Of a stretch of 39,096 nt of DNA, positions 1 to 7,580 are shown piece by piece. The DNA lies in IMG/VR virus record IMGVR_UViG_3300043436_002609, positions 1-39,096 of that record; one strand, 5' to 3'. This DNA is from a virus. The notes under the pieces were generated by a model that was given only the letters and a program-made list of their open reading frames with translations, was not told the DNA's origin and ran no database searches. Numbering within the stretch: position 1 is the first letter of the stretch; each line of letters begins with the position of its first letter. Both the position numbers and the translations under genes were made by a program.

Positions 1-48
1 GAAATTGATGAAGGTATTGATATAATTAAAGAACATTTTGGAAAATAA
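1..48 (+). CDS. 3' end of an unidentified gene (partial)
   Basis: The first 15 codons read in frame to a TAA at 46-48, giving a C-terminal tail that ends EHFGK. The start lies outside the window, so nothing can be said about function. The reading is supported by the intrinsic terminator that begins three bases after the stop codon. Confidence 0.55.
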   Translation, partial: EIDEGIDIIKEHFGK

Positions 49-50
49 AA

Positions 51-72
51 AAATCCCCTTGATTGGGGATTT
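51..72. terminator. Bidirectional intrinsic terminator
   Basis: AAATCCCC (51-58) pairs with GGGGATTT (65-72) around a six-base loop. A T-rich tract follows on the plus strand and another on the minus strand. It sits between two convergent genes (ending at 48 on plus and 78 on minus) and probably serves both. Confidence 0.8.
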
Positions 73-77
73 TCTTT

Positions 78-899
78 TTAAAATAATATAAGGTCTTTAA
101 TTTTATCTCTTGTTAGCCAAGGTTTTTTATCAAATGGTAAAGTGGTGTCTTCAATAATATCGTAATCTTTAATTTTATTATTAAACATCAACATATCAAA
201 ATCAAACACATCCAATACCATTGATATAATATCTTTTTTCGGATGTATTGAATTACTAACAATGTCAATTTGATTATCATCGTCCACTTTAACGGAAGAA
301 TATTTAAAAGTTAACTTGTCTGTTAGTAGTACATCAAATAATTGATTACAGATGTATTCTGAATAGTATAACTCTTGTCTACCCATACTTAAACTATATC
401 CGTGAGGAAACTCCGATGAAATATTTAATGGTGAGTATGTGTAATAATTTAAATTAGAGGTGTCATCTTCAGAATAATCTAATTCGTATTCTAATCTATT
501 GTTATTATACGATATTGAATTAAATTTAGGTTGGGGATTATCAATTAAATCTTTGATTATACCTGAATGATATATTGGTCGTGAAGAATTATGGAAATCA
601 AAAATATATTCGGGTTTTTTGGATAATTCAGTATTATATATAATAACATCAATAATATTTAAATTTTTATATCCAAACTCTTCCATTAAGGATTGATATT
701 CTTTATAGAATCCCTCTTTAATGATTACCATATCCAATATTTTATCTGAATTGGTTAATCCATTTACTATGAAAAATTTACCACAATCGGTAACTTCAAT
801 AACAACATCATATTGATTGGTTTTGTTTATCTCTTTTACTAAAAAGTCTGCGAATAGGTTTACAATCCCTTTATTTGAATTTTCATTTACGTATTTCAT
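78..899 (-). CDS. Unknown 273-residue protein
   Basis: An open frame of 273 residues running leftwards, with its ATG at 899 and its stop beside the bidirectional terminator. The protein is acidic, rich in Asn, Asp and Ile, and has no predicted signal peptide, membrane segment or Cys cluster. The start MKYVNENSNKG has a faint look of the N-terminal part of S-adenosylmethionine synthetase-like proteins, but I do not trust this enough to name it. Neither a TAnnTTTG nor a TATTTATA element lies directly upstream, so it may be read through from the small gene at 993-1151, although a terminator lies between them. Confidence 0.75.
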   Translation of the reverse strand: MKYVNENSNKGIVNLFADFLVKEINKTNQYDVVIEVTDCGKFFIVNGLTNSDKILDMVIIKEGFYKEYQSLMEEFGYKNLNIIDVIIYNTELSKKPEYIFDFHNSSRPIYHSGIIKDLIDNPQPKFNSISYNNNRLEYELDYSEDDTSNLNYYTYSPLNISSEFPHGYSLSMGRQELYYSEYICNQLFDVLLTDKLTFKYSSVKVDDDNQIDIVSNSIHPKKDIISMVLDVFDFDMLMFNNKIKDYDIIEDTTLPFDKKPWLTRDKIKDLILF

Positions 900-951
900 A
901 TTTTTAAATTATATGAAAGGATATACAAATTAAATTTAATTATAAATGAAA

Positions 952-972
952 AAAGGGACAAAAAATCCCTTT
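952..972 (-). terminator. Intrinsic terminator of the small minus-strand gene
   Basis: AAAGGGA (952-958) pairs with TCCCTTT (966-972). Read on the minus strand the hairpin is followed by a run of T. It lies 20 bases beyond the stop of the gene at 993-1151. Confidence 0.7.
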
Positions 973-992
973 ATTTTTTTAAACACATAATA

Positions 993-1151
993 TTATTTTT
1001 TAGTATAATATCTCTCAACAACTTTACGAATAGATTCTTGTATTGGCTGAGTTTTTGGTGTTTGAGCCTGAACCTGCTGTAGAGTTTGAGATTGACTTGA
1101 TTGTTGTGTCGTTTGTGTTTGTTGTGCTTTGTTTTTACATCCGCAACCCAT
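993..1151 (-). CDS. Small Gln/Thr-rich protein with Cys-containing N terminus
   Basis: A 52-residue frame not exceeding usual ORF cut-offs. It starts MGCGCKN, continues through a Gln/Thr/Ser-rich stretch (residues 9-37), and ends with a short basic amphipathic helix, IQESIRKVVERYYTKK. It has its own terminator (952-972) and a TATTTATT element at 1179-1186 upstream on the same strand, so it looks like a complete transcription unit. The C-terminal helix resembles the leader helices of the internal-protein candidates in this window (for example MKLIESIRQIITE), but here it is at the wrong end. The function is unknown. Confidence 0.7.
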   Translation of the reverse strand: MGCGCKNKAQQTQTTQQSSQSQTLQQVQAQTPKTQPIQESIRKVVERYYTKK

Positions 1152-1178
1152 GATAATTTTTATTTAAACGTTTATAAC

Positions 1179-1186
1179 AATAAATA
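1179..1186 (-). promoter_or_regulatory. TATTTATT element (putative late promoter)
   Basis: Read on the minus strand this is GATATTTATTG, matching the motif found upstream of many genes in this window. It lies 27 bases before the ATG at 1151. Confidence 0.45.
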
Positions 1187-1230
1187 TCTACCTTTTACGT
1201 TAATTGTAAAGATTTATTTTTAATTACTGG

Positions 1231-1237
1231 TATTTAT
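1231..1237 (+). promoter_or_regulatory. TATTTAT element (putative late promoter)
   Basis: GGTATTTATTAATATG: the element ends only four bases before the ATG at 1242. If it is a -10 box, the mRNA is leaderless or nearly so. Confidence 0.45.
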
Positions 1238-1241
1238 TAAT

Positions 1242-2612
1242 ATGAATAAGAAAATGATTTTAACAAATAAAGAATTATTACAAGTTGTAAAACAAATTGT
1301 TGAACAAGTTGAGGAAGAATATTATAAAATATCTCCTGAAGAATATTTGCAATTAATGTCGTTAGGTAGTTATCACGGTAAAGCAATAACTAAAATGAAA
1401 AGATTTGAAGGTAAACCATTATGGATAACCGGAGATTTAAGTCTTGAAGGAACCCCAACAGATAACTTGGGAAATGTTGCTTATGTTGATGGTTCATTAA
1501 ATATTAGTAATACTAAGGTATCTAATCTTGGTGATATGAGAGTTAAATCATATATTAGTGATAGGGACACTCCTCGTGAGAAAATTAGAGAGAGACAAGA
1601 ACTTTTGGGTAAACAAGCTGAGATGGATTCTAAAAGAGAAGATGATGAATGGAATTTTCAAAACCATGATGAAGAGGGATTAAAGGCTATGGCGTTATTA
1701 GAATGGCTTGAAGGTGAAGGTAGAGTTACAGTATTGAATGATGAACAAAAAGAAGAATTAAGTTTGTTAACTCAACAATTAGAAGAACTTAATGCGGATT
1801 ATGATGATGAACATAGAGATGGTGACCCAGATGAGAATGTGGAAATATTAAATAAAATTGAAGATGTTGAGGAGAGAATTAGTGAATTAACAGAGGATGT
1901 TGCTGACATATATGATATGTATCCAGTATCAAAATATAGTCATTATGGTTTAACCTCATTCGAAGTTTTAGTTGATGGGTTTAGAGATGAGGAATATTCG
2001 GTGGGAACCCACGATGAAATGGATAAAGCTGCATTAGAGTATGCTGAAAGTTATGTTGATGATATTGGTGTTGATGGGTTTAGTAAAGGTTTTATTGATG
2101 ATTATTTAGATGAAGATGCTATTGTTGAATTTGCTAGAGAAGATTATGAATATCAAGTGAGGGAGAATCCTGAAAGTTATTTTAATGATGATGATTATGA
2201 ATTGACTTCGGAGCAAGAAGAAAGAATAGAACAACTTGAATCTCAAATTGAGGATTTGGAACAACAAAAACTTGAATTAGATTCGGATGATGAAAATTAT
2301 TATGACTACGAAGAAGATTTAGATAATCAAATTGAAGCACTCCAAGAGGAATTAGATAATATTGAAGTTGATACTGAACCAACCGAAGATATGATTGATA
2401 ATATGGTTGAGAGTTTAGTTAGAGACGTAAGAAGAGACCCTATTGGGTATCTTAATGATTATGGGTTACCTGTTAAAGAATATGTTGATGAATCAGCTTT
2501 AGCTCAGGGATTAGTTGATTCCGAAGGTTGGGGTTTTATGAATAGTTATGATGGTAATTATGATAGTGTTGATATTGCCGGTGAGACTTATTACGTAATG
2601 AGAATTAATTAA
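1242..2612 (+). CDS. Large acidic coiled-coil protein with a short solenoid segment
   Basis: 456 residues, strongly acidic (many Asp and Glu). The N terminus MNKKMILTNKELL is a loose version of the leader seen on other proteins here, with an I-V-E at residues 19-21. Residues about 60-100 (GKPLWITGDLSLEGTP ... VDGSLNISNTKVSNLGD) look like leucine-rich or beta-solenoid repeats of the kind seen in phage hypothetical proteins. Residues about 165-220 and 325-375 are heptad-like coiled coils separated by Asp/Tyr-rich segments. A TATTTAT element sits four bases upstream. The function is unknown. A scaffold-like, structural or internal head role would fit its acidity and helices, but that is inference. 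Confidence 0.85.
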   Translation: MNKKMILTNKELLQVVKQIVEQVEEEYYKISPEEYLQLMSLGSYHGKAITKMKRFEGKPLWITGDLSLEGTPTDNLGNVAYVDGSLNISNTKVSNLGDMRVKSYISDRDTPREKIRERQELLGKQAEMDSKREDDEWNFQNHDEEGLKAMALLEWLEGEGRVTVLNDEQKEELSLLTQQLEELNADYDDEHRDGDPDENVEILNKIEDVEERISELTEDVADIYDMYPVSKYSHYGLTSFEVLVDGFRDEEYSVGTHDEMDKAALEYAESYVDDIGVDGFSKGFIDDYLDEDAIVEFAREDYEYQVRENPESYFNDDDYELTSEQEERIEQLESQIEDLEQQKLELDSDDENYYDYEEDLDNQIEALQEELDNIEVDTEPTEDMIDNMVESLVRDVRRDPIGYLNDYGLPVKEYVDESALAQGLVDSEGWGFMNSYDGNYDSVDIAGETYYVMRIN

Positions 2613-2660
2613 AACTATTCCTTTTTCCAATCTTTTCCCGTATATTTTAAATAATATAAT

Positions 2661-3428
2661 ATGGAAATGAAACAGAAAAATAAGAATAAATTTATAATGG
2701 ACACCGATTGGTTATTTGACGGCATTTTAGACGCTGAACAAAAACAATATGTATTATTAGATTACTTCCAAAAGATGAACAAACATCTTGAAAGGATGGA
2801 GGTCTACCCAATGTTTATTGAGCTTTCATTACACTTGGGTAATATACAAACCTTACTAACGCAAAACAAAATTTTATATGTTGATAAAAAATTAACATCA
2901 AATGATGATGAACTAGTATTGTCTGATTTAAAGGTTAAAGATATTCCTGTTCTTGACGATGAGGAAATTATTGAATATCAAAAAATATTAAAAAATAGTC
3001 AACCACAACTACATGACTATTTTAATTTTGCAAAATCAATATGGAGTATTGTTTATGATTCTATTGATGTTGTTGTAAAGAAAAACAAAAATAATTTACA
3101 AAATAAATCAGGTTTTTTTTACTTTAAATTACCTGAAGAAATGTTTATATGGCAATATACCACAAGAAAGGTGTATAAGACCAAAAATCAAACAAAAACA
3201 TCTTTAAAATTAATTTTCAAAGGACAACAGGGTAGTTTGACTATTCCGGAAATTATCTCTACATTTTCAAAAACATACGAAAAAAATAACGAAATGGATT
3301 ATCCAATATTTGAAGTTTTTTGTAGTGACATCTTTCCGTTAAAGGAAACATTAGTTCCAATTTTTAAAAGAAAAATATTATCATATATTAATCAAAATGT
3401 CAAAATAACAAGAAAACTATTATCATAA
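2661..3428 (+). CDS. Unknown 255-residue protein
   Basis: First gene of a tightly coupled plus-strand run (2661-5408). It is a soluble helical protein with a Lys-rich C terminus and no motif that I recognise. Met13 (MDTDWLFDG) is an alternative start, because the first twelve residues are a Lys/Asn-rich low-complexity stretch. TATATTTT lies 13 bases upstream of the annotated ATG, without a clear upstream TTG partner. Its stop codon overlaps the next start (TAATG). Confidence 0.75.
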   Translation: MEMKQKNKNKFIMDTDWLFDGILDAEQKQYVLLDYFQKMNKHLERMEVYPMFIELSLHLGNIQTLLTQNKILYVDKKLTSNDDELVLSDLKVKDIPVLDDEEIIEYQKILKNSQPQLHDYFNFAKSIWSIVYDSIDVVVKKNKNNLQNKSGFFYFKLPEEMFIWQYTTRKVYKTKNQTKTSLKLIFKGQQGSLTIPEIISTFSKTYEKNNEMDYPIFEVFCSDIFPLKETLVPIFKRKILSYINQNVKITRKLLS

Positions 3429-3610
3429 TGGACAAAAAACAAATTAAAGTATTAATGGATAAGTTGAGACGACCAATTCATATTAGTTACGTTTCAAAAT
3501 ATATTCTTAGACAGAATCTTGAAGAAACAAAAAAACAATTGGATATTTTAATATCTGAAGGATATGTTAAAGAAAGTGGTATTAGTGAAGGGTATTATGT
3601 GGCTATCTAA
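3428..3610 (+). CDS. Small winged-helix-like protein
   Basis: 60 residues, starting on the last base of the previous stop codon (TAATG overlap), which implies translational coupling. The arrangement (helix, ISYVSKYI, helix with LEETKKQLDILISEGYVKES, then a short strand ending in YYVAI) resembles a minimal winged helix-turn-helix. It could bind DNA or act as a regulator; this is a fold impression only. Confidence 0.65.
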   Translation: MDKKQIKVLMDKLRRPIHISYVSKYILRQNLEETKKQLDILISEGYVKESGISEGYYVAI

Positions 3611-3818
3611 AAAAACATATTACATCGGTAGTGGTTGTAGTCAGACAATAATTAAAATTTTTAATTACTCCGTATTGTTTAGTATTTCACCTGTTGGGTG
3701 GTCAATTAGATTTAATGGTGGGTTCGGAATTAATGTAACCACAAAACCACTATTCTCTGTTAGAAATGGTTATAAAAAATCCCTTAAATTGGGTAAATAT
3801 TATATAGTAAAATTATGA
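3597..3818 (+). CDS. Small unknown protein
   Basis: I chose the ATG at 3597 (MWLSKK), which overlaps the end of the previous gene by 14 bases, giving 73 residues. The frame is also open to an earlier ATG at 3564, but that would overlap further. It is basic, Gly- and aromatic-rich and beta-like. The last bases overlap the ATG of the DUF3310 gene at 3815 (ATGA). Function unknown. Confidence 0.55.
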   Translation: MWLSKKTYYIGSGCSQTIIKIFNYSVLFSISPVGWSIRFNGGFGINVTTKPLFSVRNGYKKSLKLGKYYIVKL

Positions 3819-4054
3819 GTGAAAATAAAGAAATGGTGAACCATCCATTACATTATGGTGGTGAAGATAACCCATACGAGGTTGTTAAAGTATGTGAGGC
3901 TTGGGGTCTTGACCACGATGCTTATATCTTCAATGTCGTAAAGTATGTTGCAAGAGCGGGATTAAAAGATTCGGATAAAGAAATACAAGATTTGAAGAAA
4001 GCTTTATGGTATTTAAATCGTAAAATTGAAAATTTAGAAAAAAACAAAATATAA
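3815..4054 (+). CDS. DUF3310 family protein
   Basis: 79 residues matching the DUF3310 (SaV-like) pattern: VNHPLHYGG near the N terminus, then EVVKVCEAWGLD, then FNVVKYVARAGLKD and a C-terminal LKKALWYLNRKIENLE helix. This family is common in tailed phages and is often annotated as a nucleotide kinase-like protein, though its biochemistry is not firmly established. It lies within the coupled small-gene run. Confidence 0.85.
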   Translation: MSENKEMVNHPLHYGGEDNPYEVVKVCEAWGLDHDAYIFNVVKYVARAGLKDSDKEIQDLKKALWYLNRKIENLEKNKI

Positions 4055-4059
4055 AAATT

Positions 4060-4242
4060 ATGGCGAAATTAGAAAAAATTGAGACAACAACTTATGTTTA
4101 TGAATATGAGTTATCAGATGACGAGTATCAACAATATTTAGAAGACGAAGATGCGTTTTGGAGTACGTTTGAAGAAAATTGGGAATTAGTTGATGAGGAT
4201 GTGGATTCAATACCAACTGAAATTAATTTACTTGATGAGTAA
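4060..4242 (+). CDS. Small acidic protein
   Basis: 60 residues with a net strong negative charge: the YEYELSDDEYQQYLEDEDAFW segment and an acidic tail. It has no known domain. Its last eight bases overlap the start of the next gene (ATGAGTAA). DNA mimicry is a conceivable role for such a small acidic phage protein, but nothing beyond composition supports it. Confidence 0.65.
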   Translation: MAKLEKIETTTYVYEYELSDDEYQQYLEDEDAFWSTFEENWELVDEDVDSIPTEINLLDE

Positions 4243-4540
4243 AGTGACTGTCGATATTGACCAATATGCGGAAGGTGCGATTCTATTGGATGGGTTAGAA
4301 AGTGCTATTATAGGTATTGTTGAGGACTTTGGTTCTCCGGGAAGAAAAATCTTATATTCAAAACAAAGAATATTAGATATTCTACAAGAAAGGGATTTAA
4401 TGCTTTATGGAGAAGCGGAAGAGTTTTATGATTATAATATATTAGGGTTATACGCGGGTGAACAGAATGCGGTTTTCTTGGACCAAAGTTTAGAACCAAT
4501 TAAAAATAAAGAAAACGAGTGGGAATACCACGCAAAATAA
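4235..4540 (+). CDS. Conserved-type phage protein of unknown function
   Basis: The start at 4235 (MSKVTVDIDQYAEGAILLDG) is preferred over an upstream ATG at 4190 because the intervening residues look like out-of-frame sequence of the previous gene. The protein has 101 residues. The pattern (DGLESAIIGIVEDFG, then ILDILQERD, then EEFYDYNILGLYAGEQNAVFL) resembles small hypothetical proteins seen in many phages, but no function is known to me. It directly precedes the methyltransferase gene with a four-base gap. Confidence 0.75.
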   Translation: MSKVTVDIDQYAEGAILLDGLESAIIGIVEDFGSPGRKILYSKQRILDILQERDLMLYGEAEEFYDYNILGLYAGEQNAVFLDQSLEPIKNKENEWEYHAK

Positions 4541-4544
4541 TAAA

Positions 4545-5408
4545 ATGATAGAAACAGGAAAGATAATTAATGGAGATTGTATTGAGGTAATGAAAACTTT
4601 CCCGGAAGGTTCAATTGATTTATTGGTGACATCACCACCCTACGGAGTTAACATCAAATATGATGTTTATAATGATAGTATTCCTATGGATGAATATTGG
4701 GATTTTACAACGCAGTGGTTAACAGAATCTTATAGAGTATTAAAAGATGATGGTCGGATAGCAATCAACGTTCCTATAGAAATTAACGTACAGGAAAGAG
4801 GTGGTAGAATATTATTCAACGCAGAGTTTTGGATGAAAATGAAAGAGGTTGGGTTTAAATTTTATGGAATGGTTGACCTTACAGAAGATAGCCCACATAG
4901 AGTTAGACAAACAGCTTGGGGTTCTTGGATGAGCGCAAGTTGTCCTTACATCTATAATCCTAAGGAATGTATTATTCTAGCTTACAAGAAAACTAATAAG
5001 AAATTAACCAAAGGGGAGTCTCAGTGGTTAGGTACACCAACTGAAGTAACTACAGAAGATGGTAAAACTAAAAATAAAATGGTTTATCAGGACGAAGATA
5101 AGAAAGAGTTTATGAACTTGGTTTTTGGTAGATGGGAATATTTTGCAGATACTAGGTCGTTAACTAAAGCAACATTCTCAATGGATATTCCATCAAAAGC
5201 AATTAAGATATTATCATATAAAAATGATATAGTTCTTGACCCTTTTATGGGAAGTGGAACATCGGCATTTGCTGCTGAGTTATTGGATAGACGATGGATT
5301 GGGATTGAGTTATCTCCGGACTATACAGAGATTGCGAGAAAAAGAGTCCAATCGTTAATTGATGAACATAAACAAACAAAATTAGAATTAAAAGAAGAGG
5401 TGTTATAA
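4545..5408 (+). CDS. DNA methyltransferase (beta-type N6-adenine or N4-cytosine)
   Basis: 287 residues. The catalytic motif IV TSPPY is at residues 29-33 and the S-adenosylmethionine-binding motif DPFMGSGT at 232-239, followed by DRRWIGIELSPDY. Catalytic motif before AdoMet motif is the beta-class order. TSPPY occurs in both m4C and m6A enzymes, so the methylated base is not decided by sequence. No restriction endonuclease gene is adjacent, so it is most simply an orphan phage enzyme that protects phage DNA or marks it. It is the last gene of the run, and a terminator overlaps its stop. Confidence 0.9.
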   Translation: MIETGKIINGDCIEVMKTFPEGSIDLLVTSPPYGVNIKYDVYNDSIPMDEYWDFTTQWLTESYRVLKDDGRIAINVPIEINVQERGGRILFNAEFWMKMKEVGFKFYGMVDLTEDSPHRVRQTAWGSWMSASCPYIYNPKECIILAYKKTNKKLTKGESQWLGTPTEVTTEDGKTKNKMVYQDEDKKEFMNLVFGRWEYFADTRSLTKATFSMDIPSKAIKILSYKNDIVLDPFMGSGTSAFAAELLDRRWIGIELSPDYTEIARKRVQSLIDEHKQTKLELKEEVL

Positions 5409-5414
5409 CCTCTT
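5395..5414 (+). terminator. Intrinsic terminator after the methyltransferase
   Basis: AAGAGGT (5395-5401) pairs with ACCTCTT (5408-5414) around GTTATA, followed by a T run. The left arm lies inside the last codons of the methyltransferase gene. Confidence 0.7.
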
Positions 5415-5428
5415 TTTTATTTTCGGTA

Positions 5429-5436
5429 TATTTATA
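5429..5436 (+). promoter_or_regulatory. TATTTATA element (putative late promoter)
   Basis: GGTATATTTATAACTAAAAG, 15 bases upstream of the ATG at 5452 and just downstream of a terminator. It heads the LysM/DHH operon. Confidence 0.55.
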
Positions 5437-5451
5437 ACTAAAAGATTTATT

Positions 5452-5805
5452 ATGGCAAAAAGATTTATAATTTCAGAAGAAGAAAAAGGCGATATCCTTT
5501 CAAAATACGGATTAGTTAATGAACAAATGAATCAACAAAAAGGTGTTGATGTTCAAATGGGGAAAATTAAACCTGAAATGGGGGGTAAATATTGTTTTGG
5601 TGACCCAAAACGACTTCAAGCAACTTATGGTTACAATGTTAAACTATATAAAGTTAAATCAGGTGATACGTTAAGTGATATTGCATCAAAATATCCTGGT
5701 GTTTCGAGTGTTGATGAGATTATCGCAACAAATAGAAGTTGTAATTTAGGTAAAGGTCTTAAAGGTGGAGATGTTATAGCAATAACTATTTTACCTTCAA
5801 TGTAA
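5452..5805 (+). CDS. LysM-domain protein with N-terminal I-S-E leader
   Basis: 117 residues. A C-terminal LysM module spans about 64-112 (YKVKSGDTLSDIASKYP ... EIIATNRSCNL ... LKGGDVIAI), a fold that binds peptidoglycan or other N-acetylglucosamine polymers. The N terminus MAKRFIISEEEK carries I-S-E at residues 7-9, matching the I/L-x-E leader pattern; a second possible site, LVNEQ, follows at 21-25. No signal peptide or catalytic domain is present, so it is not a lysin by itself. A virion-associated, wall-binding role is plausible. It is followed after one base by the DHH gene. Confidence 0.85.
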   Translation: MAKRFIISEEEKGDILSKYGLVNEQMNQQKGVDVQMGKIKPEMGGKYCFGDPKRLQATYGYNVKLYKVKSGDTLSDIASKYPGVSSVDEIIATNRSCNLGKGLKGGDVIAITILPSM

Positions 5806-5806
5806 T

Positions 5807-7213
5807 ATGAAAAAACTTATAAAAGAAAGTGGTTTAAGAGATATTAATGCTCTTGCTAAACGATACCCCAAAGCTGAAATATATTTTCATCAAGATTTGG
5901 ATGGGGTAACGACGGCAATTGCTATGAAACAATATCTTGAGAACAACGGTATTAAAGTGGTGGATGCTCATATTATTCAATATGGCGATAAAGAGTTTGC
6001 TGTAAAGAAGAATGACGCAACCGGTGATGTTATGCCAGTATTGGTAGATTTTGCTCACGGAAAACCAATGTTTGTGATTCATACGGACCACCACGATAGA
6101 CAAGCGGGAGCTGAAGAAACTAAATCCACATCATTTAGAAGTTCTCGTTCAAATGTTGAAACAATATCTCAAGTAGTTTCTCCAAAAGAATTATTCCCGT
6201 CTTCAGATATATTACTTATTTCAACAGTGGATTCTGCAAATTATGCGGTTAATGAAATTTCAGTAGACCAAGTAATTTCTTATTTATTTAAATTGGATAA
6301 GGACAAATCGTTAGAGAAAAATAAAATGTTAATGGGGTTAGTTGCAAACAAACTATTATTAGCATTTAAAAATAAGCCAGGGTTCTTAGAAACGTTGGTT
6401 ATGGAATGTACGCCATCATTATTAAATATCCTTCAAACTATTAAACGAATAATGGTTGAAAAGGGATATGCTAAACCGGAAGAGCTTGAAAAAAATAAAG
6501 AAGATTACGTTAAATCAATGCAAACAAATCCTAATGTTAAGGTATTAGGTAATGTTATTGTTCAATACGGAGGTGGTTCAATGTTTAAACCCGGTTCATA
6601 CGATAGATATACACCATTTAAAAACAATCCTGACGCTGATTTTATTGTAATTGCTTGGCCTTTAGGTTTAGTTCAAGCGTCTTGTAACCCATTTAAAGGT
6701 GAACGTCAATTGAAAGGTGTTAACTTAGGTGAGATTGCTCAAGAAGTATTATCAAAATGGGAAGACCAATTAAAACAAAGAGAAATATCCCTTTCAACAA
6801 TTAAGTGGATATCGGAATCTTCAAAAGATTTTAACCCTGAATCAACAGGATTTACATTTAAAGACTTTGTTGCGTTATATGGTAAAGATTTCAAAACTAT
6901 GGATAATGGTAGAGAAAAACTAACACATATTGGTGAGATGATGGAAAAACCATTTTCTGAATTGCCAGAAGAACATAGACAAATGTTAGATGATATTAAG
7001 GTAAACGCTTGGGATTTCATTCAAGCAAATAGTGGTGGACACAAATGTATTACAAATATCTCAGGATTAAACTTTATGGGTAGAAGTACTCGTCCACCAA
7101 AAGGAAGTGGTGGGTATAATAGAGAATCGGAAGATGCTCCTTATATTAAGTTTACAAAAATGATTCAGAATGAGTTTGTGAAATTGTTACAGGAAAAGAT
7201 AAATCAATCGTAA
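5807..7213 (+). CDS. DHH-family phosphoesterase with leader
   Basis: 468 residues. DHH motifs are visible: HQDLDG at 28-33, VDFAHG at 80-85 and HTDHHD at 92-97, which are the metal-binding residues of the RecJ / nanoRNase / PAP-phosphatase superfamily. Near the C terminus NSGGHKCITNISGLNF resembles the GGH motif of the DHHA1 substrate-binding domain. It therefore most likely hydrolyses phosphodiester bonds in a nucleic acid or dinucleotide; the exact substrate cannot be told. The N terminus MKKLIKESG fits the short leader (I-K-E at 5-7). It ends overlapping the convergent DUF192 gene by ten bases. Confidence 0.88.
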   Translation: MKKLIKESGLRDINALAKRYPKAEIYFHQDLDGVTTAIAMKQYLENNGIKVVDAHIIQYGDKEFAVKKNDATGDVMPVLVDFAHGKPMFVIHTDHHDRQAGAEETKSTSFRSSRSNVETISQVVSPKELFPSSDILLISTVDSANYAVNEISVDQVISYLFKLDKDKSLEKNKMLMGLVANKLLLAFKNKPGFLETLVMECTPSLLNILQTIKRIMVEKGYAKPEELEKNKEDYVKSMQTNPNVKVLGNVIVQYGGGSMFKPGSYDRYTPFKNNPDADFIVIAWPLGLVQASCNPFKGERQLKGVNLGEIAQEVLSKWEDQLKQREISLSTIKWISESSKDFNPESTGFTFKDFVALYGKDFKTMDNGREKLTHIGEMMEKPFSELPEEHRQMLDDIKVNAWDFIQANSGGHKCITNISGLNFMGRSTRPPKGSGGYNRESEDAPYIKFTKMIQNEFVKLLQEKINQS

Positions 7214-7551
7214 TGAATGATTTTGTCTCCGGACTTAATCCCTAATTTTTTACAGGTACCACCTTGAAGTTCAAGTATCATATCACCTTCACCACAATAG
7301 TTTCTACAATCTTTGGTTTTACAAGGAGGACAGTTGTGGTGAATTTTTGTTATAATATCGTCTTCAATCATAATGATATCCAATGAAATTATACAATTCT
7401 TCATCCAAAAACAGTGATGACCATCTGACATAATAAATAACATACCATTAAAAGTATCGTCAAATCTTTTATTCATCATACCACGACTAGTGTCTTTGGG
7501 AGATATAACAGTTTTGACTTTGAATTTATTTTTGTTTATAGTTAGTTCCAT
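7204..7551 (-). CDS. DUF192 family protein with a Cys cluster
   Basis: 115 residues from the ATG at 7551; a longer frame to 7569 would need a TTG start lying inside the promoter-like element. Typical DUF192 signatures are present: GMMNKRF at 24-30, GMLFIM at 36-41, FWMKNCIISLDIIMI at 48-62, and LELQGGTCKKLGIKSGDKI at the end. Between them, Cys74, 77, 82 and 86 form a CxxC-x4-C-x3-C cluster that could bind metal. The family's biochemical function is unknown. It converges on the DHH gene and diverges from the NUDIX gene. Confidence 0.88.
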   Translation of the reverse strand: MELTINKNKFKVKTVISPKDTSRGMMNKRFDDTFNGMLFIMSDGHHCFWMKNCIISLDIIMIEDDIITKIHHNCPPCKTKDCRNYCGEGDMILELQGGTCKKLGIKSGDKIIHYD

Positions 7552-7556
7552 ATACT

Positions 7557-7564
7557 TATAAATA
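7557..7564 (-). promoter_or_regulatory. TATTTATA element between divergent genes
   Basis: It reads TATTTATA towards the DUF192 gene (5 bases before its ATG) and TATAAATA, identical to the T4 late promoter core, towards the NUDIX gene (16 bases before its ATG at 7581). It may serve both directions. Confidence 0.5.
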
Positions 7565-7580
7565 CACAAAAAAATATAAA

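Noticed and set aside
78-899. S-adenosylmethionine synthetase domain
   Set aside because: Only a loose resemblance at the N terminus; the GHPDK-type and ATP-binding motifs are missing.
3428-3434. Shine-Dalgarno-based start selection
   Set aside because: Real starts here lack AGGAGG-type sites (the one at 28221 is also coding), so starts were chosen by promoters, overlaps and leaders instead.
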